From contig CAWGDC010000003.1 in assembly GCA_963821325.1 (NCBI GenBank), positions 186,001 through 250,000 of the forward strand: a stretch of DNA of 64,000 bases, written 5' to 3'. The notes below the pieces were generated by a model. It did not search any database, was not told the origin of the DNA, and saw only the letters and a program-made list of their open reading frames with translations. Each line of letters opens with the position of its first letter. The first letter of the stretch is position 1. A program made the position numbers and the translations under genes. Shown piece by piece: positions 52,701 to 63,522 of this stretch. The DNA comes from PALSA-555 sp963821325. Lineage in GTDB: Bacteria; Actinomycetota; Acidimicrobiia; IMCC26256; PALSA-555.

Positions 52701-52985
52701 TCAGGTCAGCGGCTGCGGCGCCTGACGGCCCGCCGCGAGGTACCAGGCGGCTGCCACCACCAGCCACGAGCCGTTGATCGCGACCGCACTCGTGCTGTGT
52801 TTCAGCGCCCAGCCGGTCACGATGGCCGCGACGGCCACCTCGTGGGCGACGAACCAGGTCGTGCGACGCTCCCGCACGACGGGGAGCCAGCGCGCGATCA
52901 CCGCGATCGACGTCGGGTAGCCGAACACGAACAGGGCGGTGCTCAGAGGGCATGCACCTCGACCGGCTCGTCGTGGCCGTCCCAC
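52701..52985 (-). CDS. Small three-helix membrane protein
   Basis: Up to 94 aa. Three hydrophobic segments (ALFVFGYPTSIAVIARWLPVV; WFVAHEVAVAAIVTGWAL; AINGSWLVVAAAWYLAAG; first quoted in part). The only in-frame GTG is at 52985, inside the end of ygfZ; a CTG near 52947 would give an 81-aa form beginning directly at STALFVF. No family recognised. Same strand as and overlapping ygfZ, so probably co-transcribed. Confidence 0.5.
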   Translation of the reverse strand: MGRPRRAGRGACPLSTALFVFGYPTSIAVIARWLPVVRERRTTWFVAHEVAVAAIVTGWALKHSTSAVAINGSWLVVAAAWYLAAGRQAPQPLT

Positions 52986-53799
52986 TGGAGTCGGGCGTCA
53001 ACCGGCGGCTCGACCTCCCGGCGGACCATGGCGAGCGCGACGACCCGGTGCGCGTCCGGGTCGGCCGCGGCGCTGGTCACGACCCCGCGCTCGCGCCCGT
53101 CGACGACCAGGGTGGCGCCGGCGGACGGGACGACGTCGCTGGAGACATAGAGCCGCCGTAGGTACCGGTTGACGTGCCCGCGGGTGTCGATGCGGCACAC
53201 GAGCTCCTGGCCGAGGAAGCAGCCCTTCGTGAACGACACCGCGTCGCGCTCGAGGAAGGCCTCCTGGGGGATCGTGGTGTCGTCGACGTCGACGCCGAGG
53301 CGGGGCACGCCGGCCTGGATGCGGAACGCCTCGAAGCGCTCGGGCGTCCAGCGTGGCACGTCGGCCGGCAGCGCAGCGAGCGCGGCGTCGACCGCGGCGC
53401 GCGGCCCGAGCAGGTCGGTGCCGGGCTGGGCCCCCCAGACGGTCGGGAGGGCCCGCAGGTCGGCCGGGGCGTCGACGTCGACCCCGACGAGCGTGACCAG
53501 CCCGGTCGTCGCCGTGCGGTCGTCGAGCTCCACCTGCACGCGGATGCGGAAGCGCGACAGCGCGGCCGCGAGGCGCGGCCCGTACGCCGCGTCGGTGTCG
53601 AGCCACCAGTCGTCGCCGACCCGCAGCGCGCGCAAGGTCACGTCGACCTTGCCCTGCGGGGTGAGCAGCAACGTCGGGACGGCCGCGCCGTCGGCGACGG
53701 GCTCGAGGTCCTGGGACACGAGGCTCTGCAAGAAGACCGTCGCGTCCGGGCCGCTCACCACGACCAAGCCTCGTGGGGAGCGGTCGACCGCGACGCCGG

Positions 53800-53803
<4 letters not shown>
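52943..53803 (-). CDS. ygfZ: Folate-binding YgfZ/GcvT-fold protein
   Basis: A 286-aa protein of the COG0354 family. GLVVVSGPDATVFLQSLVSQDL, LLTPQGKVDVTLRAL, EAFRIQAGVPRLGVD, and the diagnostic KGCFLGQELVCRID motif with its conserved Cys. Family members help make or repair Fe-S clusters in MiaB-type and other enzymes using tetrahydrofolate. GTG start overlaps the trpE stop (GTGA), so it is co-translated with TrpE. Confidence 0.92.
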
Positions 53804-55326
<1,523 letters not shown>

Positions 55327-55330
<4 letters not shown>

Positions 55331-55697
55331 GTCGACTCGCCGCCGAAGCGCCGGTAGAAGCAGCTCACCGCGCCGGTGTGACAGGCCCCGTCGCCCTCCT
55401 GGTCGACCACGAGCAGCACGACGTCCCCGTCGCAGTCGTAGTAGGCCTCCCGCAGCCACTGCCGGTTCCCCGACGTGTCCCCCTTGCGCCAGAGCTCCTG
55501 GCGGCTCCGGCTCCAGAACACGGTGCGGCCCTCGGTGAGGGTGCGGCGCAGTGACGTCTCGTTCATCCAGGCGAACATGAGCACCTGACGCGTGTCGTGG
55601 CGTCCTGCACGATCGCCGGGACGAGCCCATCATCGTTCCAGCGGATCTCGGCGAGGTCCTCGTCGCGGACCGTCACCGGTGTCACGGTCGGCGGCAT
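55327..55697 (-). CDS. hisI: Phosphoribosyl-AMP cyclohydrolase (one frameshift)
   Basis: Third step of histidine synthesis. IRWNDDGLVPAIVQDATT, then after a frame change near 55590-55596 VLMFAWMNETSLRRTL, TVFWSRSRQELWRKGDTSGN, and the metal-ligand region YYDCDGDVVLLVVDQEGDGACHTG (quoted in pieces). Removing a CG dinucleotide from CGCGT gives QDATTRQVLMFAWMN, matching the family spacing. ATG at 55697. Single-domain HisI (no HisE fusion). Joined length about 123 aa; coupled to trpE (GTGA). Confidence 0.92.
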
Positions 55698-55770
55698 CGA
55701 TGGTCGAGCGTAGCGCCGGCCCCGCACGATCCCCGACCGGAATCGGCGCCGCGCGAGACTCCGCGGCCGA

Positions 55771-57861
55771 ATGGCCGAGCTGCCCGACGCACCGCGCGCC
55801 CCGCGCCGCCCGACCGTGCTGCGCCACGGCACCGACGTGCGCGTCGACGACTGGTACTGGCTGCGCGACCGCGACGACCGGGCGGTGCGGGTGCACCTCG
55901 AGGCCGAGAACACCTACACCGACACGGTCCTCGCCCCGCTCGAAGGATCCCGGGGGGCGCTCTTCGAGGAGATCCGCCGCCGCGTCGTCGAGACCGACGT
56001 GAGCGCACCCGTGCGTCGCGGCGCGTTCGTCTACTTCACCCGCACCGTCGCCGGCGCGGAGTACGCCTGGCACTGCCGCCAGCCGCTCGGCCGCCGGCCT
56101 CCGACCCCCGACGACCCGCCGGGGGGCGCCCCCGACGAGGAGGTGCTCGTCGACGAGAACGCCCTCGCGGGCGACGGCTACTTCGCGCTCCGGGGCCTCG
56201 CCGTCTCACCGACCCAGACCCGCCTGGCGTACGCCGTCGACCGCACCGGCGGCGAGCGGGCCCGGCTCGCGTTCCGCGACCTCACCACGGGCCTCGACCT
56301 GCCCGACGAGGTCCCCGACACGTACTACGGGCTCGCCTGGGCCGACGACGCCACCATCTTCTATGTCCGGCCCGACGCGGCGCAGCGCCCGTTCCAGGTG
56401 TGGCGCCACACCCTCGGCGCCCCGGTCGACACCGACGCGCTCGTCTTCGAGGAGCCCGACGAGCGCTTCTACGTGTCGGTGCGCCGGGCCCGCTCCGGTG
56501 GCGTGCTCCTCCTCGAGACGGAATTGAAGACCACGACCGAGGCGTGGCTCGTGGACCCGACCCGGCCCGCCGACCCGCCGACCCTCGTCGCCGCCCGGCA
56601 GGCCGACCTCGACTACCGCGTCGAGCATCACCGCGGGCCGAGCGGCGACCAGCTCGTCATCGTGACGAACGCCGACGGGGCCACGAACTTCCAGGTCATG
56701 ACGGCACCCGCCGCGACGCCGAGCCGCGACCACTGGACCGTGCTCGTCGCCGGCCGCGACGACGTGCGCATCGACCGCGTCGACGCCTTCGCGAGCCATC
56801 TCGTGGTCTCCGAGCGCGTCGACGGGCTCGCCCGCGTCCGGGCGCTCGACGTGGCGAGCGGTGCCGAGCGGGTGCTCGGCACCGGCGACGACGTCGCCAC
56901 CACGTGGCTCGGCGCGACGCCCGACTACGACACGGCGACGGTCCGGGTCGTCGCCACGTCGCTCGTGACGCCGACCAGCGACTACGACGTCGACCTCACC
57001 ACCGGCACGGCGACGCTCGTGAAGCGCCAGGCCGTCGACGGGTACGACGCGGCGCGCTACGAGACCGAGCGGATCTGGGCGCGCGCCGACGACGGCGTCG
57101 CCGTGCCGATCTCGCTCGTGCGACCGCGCGGCGTGCCCCGGGACGGCTCCGGGGCGCTGCTGCTGTACGGGTACGGGGCGTACGAGATCTCGATCGACCC
57201 GACGTTCTCGATCAGCCGGCTCAGCCTCCTCGAGCGGGGCGCCTCGTATGCCATCGCCCACGTCCGCGGCGGCGGCGAACTCGGCCGCCGCTGGTACGAG
57301 GACGGCAAGCTCGACCGGAAGCGCCACACGTTCACCGACTTCGTCGCCTGTGCCCGCCACCTCGTCGCCGAGGGCTACACGTCGACGCCCCGGCTTGTCG
57401 CCCGCGGCGGCAGCGCCGGCGGCCTCCTCATGGGCGCGGCGTTGAATCTCGCACCGACCCTGTGGCGGGCCGTCGTCGCCGAGGTCCCCTTCGTGGACTG
57501 CCTCACCACCATGCTCGACCCGTCACTGCCCCTGACCATCACCGAGTGGGACGAGTGGGGCGACCCCGCCACCGACGAGCACCTCTACGCCTACCTGCGC
57601 GGCTACTCGCCGTACGACAACGTCGCCACCGCGCCCTACCCGGCTGTGCTCGCCACCGCCGGCGTGAACGACCCGCGGGTCCAGTACTGGGAGCCGGCCA
57701 AGTGGGTGCAGCGCCTCCGCACCGCCACCTCGAGCGACGCGCCGATCCTGCTGAAGACCGAGCTCGGCGCCGGGCACCACGGCCCGAGCGGCCGCTACGA
57801 CGCCTGGCGCGAGGAGGCGTTCGTGCTCGCGTTCGTGCTCGACGCGCTCGGGCTCGCCTGA
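55771..57861 (+). CDS. ptrB: Prolyl oligopeptidase family serine peptidase (oligopeptidase B-like)
   Basis: A 696-aa S9A peptidase. N-terminal VDDWYWLRDRDD and a seven-bladed propeller (about 70-400) that filters substrates by size. The C-terminal hydrolase has GALLLYGYGAYEISIDPTFS, AHVRGGGELGRRWYEDGK, the catalytic Ser in LVARGGSAGGLLMGA, Asp in the GVNDPRVQYWEPAKW region, and His in GAGHHGPSGRYD (quoted in pieces). The RGG-GE and GxSGR features favour oligopeptidase B, which cleaves after basic residues. No signal peptide. ATG start, divergent from hisI by 73 bases. Confidence 0.92.
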   Translation: MAELPDAPRAPRRPTVLRHGTDVRVDDWYWLRDRDDRAVRVHLEAENTYTDTVLAPLEGSRGALFEEIRRRVVETDVSAPVRRGAFVYFTRTVAGAEYAWHCRQPLGRRPPTPDDPPGGAPDEEVLVDENALAGDGYFALRGLAVSPTQTRLAYAVDRTGGERARLAFRDLTTGLDLPDEVPDTYYGLAWADDATIFYVRPDAAQRPFQVWRHTLGAPVDTDALVFEEPDERFYVSVRRARSGGVLLLETELKTTTEAWLVDPTRPADPPTLVAARQADLDYRVEHHRGPSGDQLVIVTNADGATNFQVMTAPAATPSRDHWTVLVAGRDDVRIDRVDAFASHLVVSERVDGLARVRALDVASGAERVLGTGDDVATTWLGATPDYDTATVRVVATSLVTPTSDYDVDLTTGTATLVKRQAVDGYDAARYETERIWARADDGVAVPISLVRPRGVPRDGSGALLLYGYGAYEISIDPTFSISRLSLLERGASYAIAHVRGGGELGRRWYEDGKLDRKRHTFTDFVACARHLVAEGYTSTPRLVARGGSAGGLLMGAALNLAPTLWRAVVAEVPFVDCLTTMLDPSLPLTITEWDEWGDPATDEHLYAYLRGYSPYDNVATAPYPAVLATAGVNDPRVQYWEPAKWVQRLRTATSSDAPILLKTELGAGHHGPSGRYDAWREEAFVLAFVLDALGLA

Positions 57862-57884
57862 GCGCGCCGACGTACGCTCCGCCG

Positions 57885-58517
57885 ATGCCTGAGCCGGTGC
57901 TGGTGGTGACGGCCGACGGCCACACGCTGGAGGCCGAGCTCGCCGCCGCGGACGAGCCCCGGGTCGCGATGGTCCTGTGCCACCCGCACCCGACGTACGG
58001 GGGCACGATGCGCTCGATCGTCATCAGCGCCCTGTTCGCCGCGCTGCCGGCCGTCGGCGTGACCTGCCTGCGCTTCAACTTCCGCGGTGTCGAGGCGAGT
58101 GAAGGCACGTACGACGAGGGGCGCGGCGAGCAGCTCGATGTCGTCGCGGCGGTCGCGGCGCTCGCCGAGCAGGCCGGCGCGTCGGTGCCGCTCGTCCTGG
58201 CCGGCTGGTCGTTCGGGGCCGACGTGGCGCTCTCGGTGCTCGACCCGCGGATCGCGGCGTGGCTCGCGATCGCGCCGCCGCTGCGGTTCCTCGCCGACCC
58301 GGACGCGGTCGGTACCGACCCACGGCCCAAGTCGCTCGTCCTCGCGGAGCACGACGAGTTCCGCCCACCGGTCGAGGTCACCGCGGCGGTCGCCGGGTGG
58401 CGCGCGACCGACGTCACGGTCGTCGGCGGGGCCAGTCACTTCTTCGTCGGCCGGACCGAGCAGGTCGTCGACCGGGCCCGCGTCGTCGCCGCCGCCGCGG
58501 TCACCGCGCCGGGCTGA
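57885..58517 (+). CDS. Alpha/beta hydrolase (dienelactone hydrolase-like, COG2945 type)
   Basis: A 210-aa hydrolase. MVLCHPHPTYGGTMRSIVI, CLRFNFRGVEASEGTYDEG, nucleophile Ser in VLAGWSFGADVALSVL, acid Asp in VLAEHDEFRPP and His in VVGGASHFFVGRTE (quoted in pieces). The HPHP-x-x-GG loop and FNFRGV are typical of COG2945 serine hydrolases of unknown substrate. ATG start 24 bases after the peptidase stop; convergent with the next small gene. Confidence 0.88.
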   Translation: MPEPVLVVTADGHTLEAELAAADEPRVAMVLCHPHPTYGGTMRSIVISALFAALPAVGVTCLRFNFRGVEASEGTYDEGRGEQLDVVAAVAALAEQAGASVPLVLAGWSFGADVALSVLDPRIAAWLAIAPPLRFLADPDAVGTDPRPKSLVLAEHDEFRPPVEVTAAVAGWRATDVTVVGGASHFFVGRTEQVVDRARVVAAAAVTAPG

Positions 58518-58527
58518 GCGGCTGGGT

Positions 58528-58737
58528 CTAGTGGGCCAGCACGGAGGCGAACCCGTGGCGGTCTAAGAAGGCGTGGCGGCGCTCCACGGCGCTGCGCCAC
58601 CGGGTGAGGTGGTCCTCGAAGGTGCGGCGGTCCCCGTCCTCGAACGCGTGGTCGAGGGCGTCGAAGGCCTCGTCCTCGCTGTCGAGCAGCTCCCGGTACC
58701 GCCGCAGGAACGTGTCGTCGATCGTCGCCTCGTCCAC
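58528..58737 (-). CDS. Small acidic helical protein
   Basis: A 69-aa protein, Asp/Glu/Arg-rich and mostly helical (DDTFLRRYRELLDSEDEAFDAL, quoted in part), with two histidines near the end. No family recognised. ATG start with an upstream GGGGG; ends ten bases from the convergent hydrolase gene, and lies 52 bases downstream of hisA's strand-mate start region. A real gene is likely from its charge pattern and codon use but unproven. Confidence 0.55.
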   Translation of the reverse strand: MDEATIDDTFLRRYRELLDSEDEAFDALDHAFEDGDRRTFEDHLTRWRSAVERRHAFLDRHGFASVLAH

Positions 58738-58789
58738 GCATCCCCCTTGGCTGGGCTGTCCCGGACCGTACCCGAGTCGGCGTCCGGGG

Positions 58790-59524
58790 TCACGGGCCGA
58801 CGTGGGTGAGCGCCTCGGCGAGGGTGAAGCGGCCCTCGTAGAGGGCCCGGCCGATGACGGCGCCGGCGAGGCGTCGCCCGTCGGCCTCGAGGCCGGCGAG
58901 GGCGTCGAGGTCCTCGAGGCGGCCGACCCCGCCGCTGGCGATCACCGGCCGCTCGGTGGCGGCGAGGACGGCGGCGAGCTGCTCGAGGGCCGGGCCGGCC
59001 ATGGTCCCGTCGCGGGAGATGTCGGTGACGACGAGCGCGGCCACCCCGACGGCGTCGAGGGACCGGACCCGGTCGAGGAGGTCGTCGCCGCTCGTGGCGG
59101 TCCAGCCCTGGGTGGCGAGCTCGGGACCGCGGGCGTCGAGCCCGACGGCGACGCGTCCGGGATGCGCGGCGCAGAGCTCCTCGACGAACGCCGGCCGCTC
59201 GATCGCCGCGGTGCCGACGACGACCCGGGCGGCGCCGGCGAGGAGGAGCGCGCCCGCCGCCTCGGGGCTGCGCACACCGCCGCCGGCCTGGATCAGGCAG
59301 GGGACGGCCGCGGCGATGGCCTCGATCGCCGCGAGGTTGGCCGGCTCGCCGGTGCGGGCCGCGTCGAGGTCGACGACGTGGATCCACGCCGCGCCCGCCG
59401 TGGAGAACGAGCGGGCCACGGCGACCGGGTCGTCGGCGTAGACGGTCTCGGCGTCGAAGTCGCCGCGGAGCAGCCGCACGGCCCGGCCGGCACGCAGGTC
59501 GATGGCCGGGTAGAGGTGCAGCAC
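58790..59524 (-). CDS. hisA: HisA (ProFAR isomerase)
   Basis: A 244-aa (beta/alpha)8 isomerase. LYPAIDLRAGRAVRLLRGDFD with the first catalytic Asp, LIQAGGGVRSPEAAGALL, VVGTAAI, and the second catalytic Asp in LVVTDISRDGTMAGP, then VIASGGVGRLEDL (quoted in pieces). It lies only three bases after hisB; hisH, usually between these genes, is absent. A dual HisA/TrpF (PriA) role is less likely here because a separate trpF is present. Confidence 0.93.
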   Translation of the reverse strand: MLHLYPAIDLRAGRAVRLLRGDFDAETVYADDPVAVARSFSTAGAAWIHVVDLDAARTGEPANLAAIEAIAAAVPCLIQAGGGVRSPEAAGALLLAGAARVVVGTAAIERPAFVEELCAAHPGRVAVGLDARGPELATQGWTATSGDDLLDRVRSLDAVGVAALVVTDISRDGTMAGPALEQLAAVLAATERPVIASGGVGRLEDLDALAGLEADGRRLAGAVIGRALYEGRFTLAEALTHVGP

Positions 59525-59527
59525 TCT

Positions 59528-60115
59528 CTACAGGGTGCCCTTCGTGGACGGGACCGCGGTCCCCTCGACCCGCACCGCGTCGCGCAGCGACCGGGCCACG
59601 CCCTTGAACGACGCCTCGATGACGTGGTGGCCGTTCCGGCCGGCCAGCGACCGCAGGTGCAGCGTGATGCCGGCGGAGAAGGCGAACGCCCGCCAGAACT
59701 CCTCCATGAGCTGTGGGTCGAAGGTGCCGATCCACTCCACGACCGGATCGATCTCATAGACGAGGAACGGCCGGCCGGACAGGTCGAGGGCGACCTGGAC
59801 CAGTGCCTCGTCGAGGGGGACGAGCGCCGACGCGAACCGCCGCACCCCGGCCTTGTCGCCGAGCGCCTCCCGCAGCGCCTCCCCGAGCGCCAGGCCGACG
59901 TCCTCGACGGTGTGGTGCAAGTCCACGGCGAGGTCGCCGGCGGCGTCGACGGTGAGGTCGAACCCGGCGTGCTTGCCGAGCTGCTCGAGCATGTGGTCGA
60001 AGAACGGGATGCCGGTCTCGGCGTGAGCATCGCCGGCCCCGTCGACGACGAGGGTGAGGTCGACGCGGGTCTCGGTCGTCGCGCGGTGCCGCTCACCGCG
60101 GCGGGGGTCGGTCAT
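59528..60115 (-). CDS. hisB: Imidazoleglycerol-phosphate dehydratase
   Basis: A 195-aa mono-functional HisB. RATTETRVDLTLVVDGAG, the metal-binding DLHHTVEDVGLALGEAL and SLAGRNGHHVIEASFKGVARSL motifs, and HMLEQLGKHAGFDL (quoted in pieces). The ATG at 60115 overlaps the hisC stop (ATGA) and is preferred over an in-frame extension to 60262. Confidence 0.95.
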   Translation of the reverse strand: MTDPRRGERHRATTETRVDLTLVVDGAGDAHAETGIPFFDHMLEQLGKHAGFDLTVDAAGDLAVDLHHTVEDVGLALGEALREALGDKAGVRRFASALVPLDEALVQVALDLSGRPFLVYEIDPVVEWIGTFDPQLMEEFWRAFAFSAGITLHLRSLAGRNGHHVIEASFKGVARSLRDAVRVEGTAVPSTKGTL

Positions 60116-61194
60116 GCGGCCTCCTCGAGCGATTCGCGGAGCGCGGCGAGGAGCCGGTCGTCCTCGGCCGGCGTCCCGACGGTGATGCGCAGGCAGTCCT
60201 CGAGCCGGGGGCTCTGCGAGAAGTCGCGCACGAGGACGCCCCGGTCGACGAGCCGCTGCCACAGCGCGTGGCCGCCGCTGTCGGCGCGCACGAGCACGAA
60301 GTTCGCGCCCGACGGGTAGACGGTGAGGCCGGGCAGGCGCTGCAGCGCCCCCACGAGTCGGTGCCGCTCGGCGACGAGCGCGTCGACCCGGTCACGCATC
60401 TCAGCGTCGAACGCCAGCGCCTCGACCCCGGCCAGCTGGGTCGGTGCCGCCAGGTGATACGGGAGCACCACCCGGTCGAGCTCCTCGACCACCGCGCCCG
60501 GGGCGACGGCGAACCCGAGACGCAGCGCGGCCATCGACCACACCTTGGAGTACGTGCGCACCACGACGAGCGGGAGGTCGTCGCCGACGAGCGACTGGGC
60601 GCTCCACCCGGCGAACTCGCCGTAGGCCTCGTCGACCACGAGCAGACCCGGCCCGTGCTCCCCCACCGCGCCGAGCAGCGCCTCGACGGTCTCGCGCGGC
60701 TCCACCGTCCCCGTTGGGTTGTTGGGGCTGCACAGGAAGACGACGGCGGGTCGCTCCGACGCGACGAGCAAGGTGGCCTCGGTGGCCGACACGGCGAAGT
60801 CCTCGCCGCGTTCGCCGCGGACGACGGTCGTGCCGGTGAGCCGGGCGATGTGATCGTGGAGGGCGTAGGTCGGCTCGAAGACGAGCGCCCGTCGGCCGGG
60901 CCCGCCGTAGGCGAGCAGCAGGGTCTGGAGCACCTCGTTCGACCCGTTGGCGCAGAACACCCGCGACGGCGGCTGCTCGAGCCGGTCGGCGAGGGCGGCG
61001 CGCAACGCCCGGGCCTCGCGGTCCGGGTAGCGGTTCAACGCGATCCCGCGGAGGGCGGCGAGCCAGGCGTCGACGAACGCCGGCACCGGCGGGTACGGGC
61101 TCTCGTTCGTGTTGAGCCGCACCGCGACATCGAGCTGGGGCGAGTGGTACCGCTCGAGCGAGCCGAGGTCGGGCCGGGGGGTGGGCAGGGTCAC
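60112..61194 (-). CDS. hisC: Histidinol-phosphate aminotransferase
   Basis: A 360-aa class I/II PLP aminotransferase. LNTNESPYPP at the N-terminus, ANGSNEVLQTLLLAYGG, VFLCSPNNPTGTVEP, VVDEAYGEF, PLP Lys in VVRTYSKVWSMAALRLGF, and the Arg-containing LRITVGTPAEDDRLL (quoted in pieces). GTG start at 61192-61194 overlaps the hisD stop (GTGA); coupled to hisB by ATGA. Confidence 0.95.
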   Translation of the reverse strand: MTLPTPRPDLGSLERYHSPQLDVAVRLNTNESPYPPVPAFVDAWLAALRGIALNRYPDREARALRAALADRLEQPPSRVFCANGSNEVLQTLLLAYGGPGRRALVFEPTYALHDHIARLTGTTVVRGERGEDFAVSATEATLLVASERPAVVFLCSPNNPTGTVEPRETVEALLGAVGEHGPGLLVVDEAYGEFAGWSAQSLVGDDLPLVVVRTYSKVWSMAALRLGFAVAPGAVVEELDRVVLPYHLAAPTQLAGVEALAFDAEMRDRVDALVAERHRLVGALQRLPGLTVYPSGANFVLVRADSGGHALWQRLVDRGVLVRDFSQSPRLEDCLRITVGTPAEDDRLLAALRESLEEAA

Positions 61195-62501
61195 GACGCT
61201 GGCTCCGTGACGGGCGTGTCGACCCGCAGCGCGACGGCGCGGGCGTGCTCGGCGAGCCCCTCGGCGTCGGCGAGCGCGGCGATGTCGGGCGCGAGGCGTC
61301 GCAACGCGGCCTCGTCGGCCCGCACGACGTGGATGTGCTTGCAGAAGACGTCGACGCGCAGCGCGCTGGCGAACCGGGCCGTGCGGGCGGTCGGGAGCAC
61401 GTGGTTCACGCCCGCCGCGTAGTCGCCGACGACCGCGGGGGTCCACGGACCGCAGAACACGGCGCCCGCGTTGCGGACGAGGGGGACGAGCGCGTCCGGG
61501 TCAGCGGTCAGGAGCTCGAGGTGCTCGGGGGCGATGACGTTCACCGCGTCGAGCGCCGCGCCCGGTCCGCTCACCAGGACCGCCTGGCCGCCGGTGCGCA
61601 ACGCAGCGTGGATCTCCTCCGCGCGGCGGCGCGCGAGAGTCGCCGGGTCATCGCGTCCTCGACCGCCGCCACGAGCGGCTCGTGCCACGTGATGAGCACG
61701 GCGACGCCGCCCGGGCCGTGCTCCGCCTGCGCGAGCAGGTCGGCGGCCACCTGCTCCGGGTCGGCGGCGTCGTCGGCCACGACGACGACCTCCGACGGGC
61801 CGGCGAGCGCGTCGATGCCGACCTGGCCGACGACCTCCTTCTTGGCGAGCGCGACGTAGACGTTGCCGGGGCCGACGATCACGTCGACCGGGCGGATCGA
61901 CTCGGTCCCGTACGCGAGCGCGGCGATGGCCTGCGCCCCGCCGATCCGGTACACCTCGTCGACCCGGGCGAGGTGCGCCGCGGCGAGCGTCGGGGCCGGC
62001 ACCGTCCCGTCGGGCCCCGGGGGGACGCACACGACGACCTCGTCGACGCCGGCGACGCGTGCGGGGATCGCCGTCATGAGCAGCGTCGACGGGTACACGG
62101 CCCGTCCCCCGGGGACGTAGCAGCCGGCGCGGGCCACGGGCACCACGAGCTCGCGTGCCTCGACGCCGTCGCGCTCGGAGGTCACCGGCGCCTCGACCTG
62201 GGTCTCGTGGTAGGCGCGGATCGCGTCGGCGGTGTGCTCGAGCGCGGTCCGCAGCTCGGCCGGGATGTCCCGCCACGCGGTGGCCAGCGCGGTCGCCGGG
62301 ACGCGGAGCTCGTCGACGGCGACGCCATCGAGCCGGGCGGTCAGGTCGCGCGAGCGCGGCGTCGCCGGTCGAGCGCACCGCGGCGATGATGTCGCGCACA
62401 GCCTCCATCGGACCGGGCGCGGCGACCGGGGCGGGCAGCGCGCGATCGAGGTCGTCGGAGCACGCGCGAAGGTCCACCAGGTCGAGCAGCGTGGCCGTCA
62501 T
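61191..62501 (-). CDS. hisD: Histidinol dehydrogenase (two frameshifts)
   Basis: Last two oxidations of histidine synthesis. N-terminal LLDLVDLRACSDDLDRALP; then, after a frame change near 62347-62354, VARAGCYVPGGRAVYPSTLLMTAIPA, AGVDEVVVCVPPG, VYRIGGAQAIAALAYGTESI, VDVIVGPGNVYVALAKKEV, AGPSEVVVVADD (quoted in pieces), and after a second change near 61651-61656 IAPEHLELLTADPD and GDYAAGVNHVLPTART. Zn-binding Gln/His/Asp/His positions lie in these blocks. Repair by one- or two-base edits in CG-rich spots restores about 436 aa. ATG at 62501 begins the his operon. Confidence 0.92.
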   Translation of the reverse strand: MTATLLDLVDLRACSDDLDRALPAPVAAPGPMEAVRDIIAAVRSTGDAALARPDRPARWRRRRRAPRPGDRAGHRVAGHPGRAADRARAHRRRDPRLPRDPGRGAGDLRARRRRGTRARGARGPRRLLRPRGTGRVPVDAAHDGDPRTRRRRRRGRRVRPPGARRDGAGPDARRGAPRPGRRGVPDRRGAGHRRARVRDRVDPPGRRDRRPRQRLRRARQEGGRRPGRHRRARRPVGGRRRGRRRRRPGAGGRRPARAGGARPGRRRRAHHVARAARGGGRGRDDPATLARRRAEEIHAALRTGGQAVLVSGPGAALDAVNVIAPEHLELLTADPDALVPLVRNAGAVFCGPWTPAVVGDYAAGVNHVLPTARTARFASALRVDVFCKHIHVVRADEAALRRLAPDIAALADAEGLAEHARAVALRVDTPVTEPAS

Positions 62502-62568
62502 GGTAACCGTGGGGCCTGGTCGAACCCGACGCTTTGCCTGCGTGGCGCGGCCACGACAGGCTGCTCCC

Positions 62569-62763
62569 ATGACCACCTCCGATGTCGCGGAGCTGTCCAG
62601 CCTCCGCGCCCAGCTCGAGGAGCTCACGGCGCGCGTCGTCGCCGTCGCGGAGCGCTACGACACACCCGACTCGGCGATCGCCGCCGATCTGTTCGGCATC
62701 GAGCGTGCGCTGGTGGGGGCCCGCCGCACGCTCGACCGCGCCATCGCGCGGCTCACACCTTGA
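62569..62763 (+). CDS. Small coiled-coil-like protein
   Basis: A 64-aa protein, almost all helix (LSSLRAQLEELTARVVAVAERY; ADLFGIERALVGARRTLDRAIARL; quoted in part). No family recognised. ATG start divergent from hisD by 67 bases; the last 11 bases overlap the end of the convergent nth gene. Confidence 0.6.
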   Translation: MTTSDVAELSSLRAQLEELTARVVAVAERYDTPDSAIAADLFGIERALVGARRTLDRAIARLTP

Positions 62764-63398
62764 ACGCGCTCGGGCACACGTCGGCGAGCACGCAGACGGC
62801 GCAGCGCGGCCGGCGGGCCGCGCACACCGCGCGGCCGTGCTCGATGAGCCGCAGGGAGAACCTTCCCCGCTCGGCCTCGGGAATGAGGCGGTTCAGGTCG
62901 GCTTCGGCCTTCACGGGGTCGGTCTCGGCCGTCAGCCGCAGCCGGCGGGCGAGCCGTCCGACGTGGGTGTCGACCGGCAGGCCGGGGAGGTCGAACCAGA
63001 CGGAGCGGACGACGTTGCCCGTCTTGCGGCCCACGCCGGGCAGCGTCACGAGGTCCTCAAGCGCCGAGGGGACCCGCCCGTCGAAGCGCTCCTCGACGGC
63101 CCGCGCCATGCCCAGCAGGCTGCGCGCCTTCGAGTGGAAGAACCCCGTCGAGCGGATGAGCGCCTCGAGCTCGTCCGGGTTCGCGTCGGCGAGGTCCGCC
63201 GCGGTCGGGTACCTCGCGAACAGCGCCGGCGTCGACCTTGTTCACCGTCTCGTCGGTCGACTGCGCGGACAGGATCGTCGCCACCAGCAGCTGGAACGGG
63301 TCCCGATGGACGAGCGCGCACCGCGCGTCCGGATACTCCGCTCGGAGCCGCTCGAGGACCACCTCGGCGCGCTGCCGCGCGCCACGGGGCAGGGCCAT
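62753..63398 (-). CDS. nth: Endonuclease III (one frameshift)
   Basis: Base-excision glycosylase/AP lyase for oxidised pyrimidines. DPFQLLVATILSAQSTDETVNKV, then after a frame change near 63230-63234 TPALFARYPTAADLADANPDELEALIRSTGFFHSKARSLL, the HhH motif VTLPGVGRKTGNVVRSVWF with catalytic Lys, the Asp in PVDTHVGRLARRL, and the 4Fe-4S ligands C-x6-C-x2-C-x5-C at the C-terminus (quoted in pieces). One G less at the break restores NKVTPALF. ATG at 63398. About 214 aa. Confidence 0.93.
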
Positions 63399-63522
63399 CT
63401 CGGCAAAGTAGCCCGCCGGCGCCGTCGCCGACCCCGGGGCTCGCGGCACGTCGCCGGGTCCCGTCGCGACGAGACGCGACGACGTGCGGGATGGCACGCG
63501 CGAGCCGGTAGCCTCGACCGTC

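Noticed and set aside
58790..59524. HisA as a bifunctional PriA isomerase
   Set aside because: A distinct trpF with its catalytic Cys and Asp is present at 41633-42322, so the dual role is not needed; sequence alone cannot decide further.
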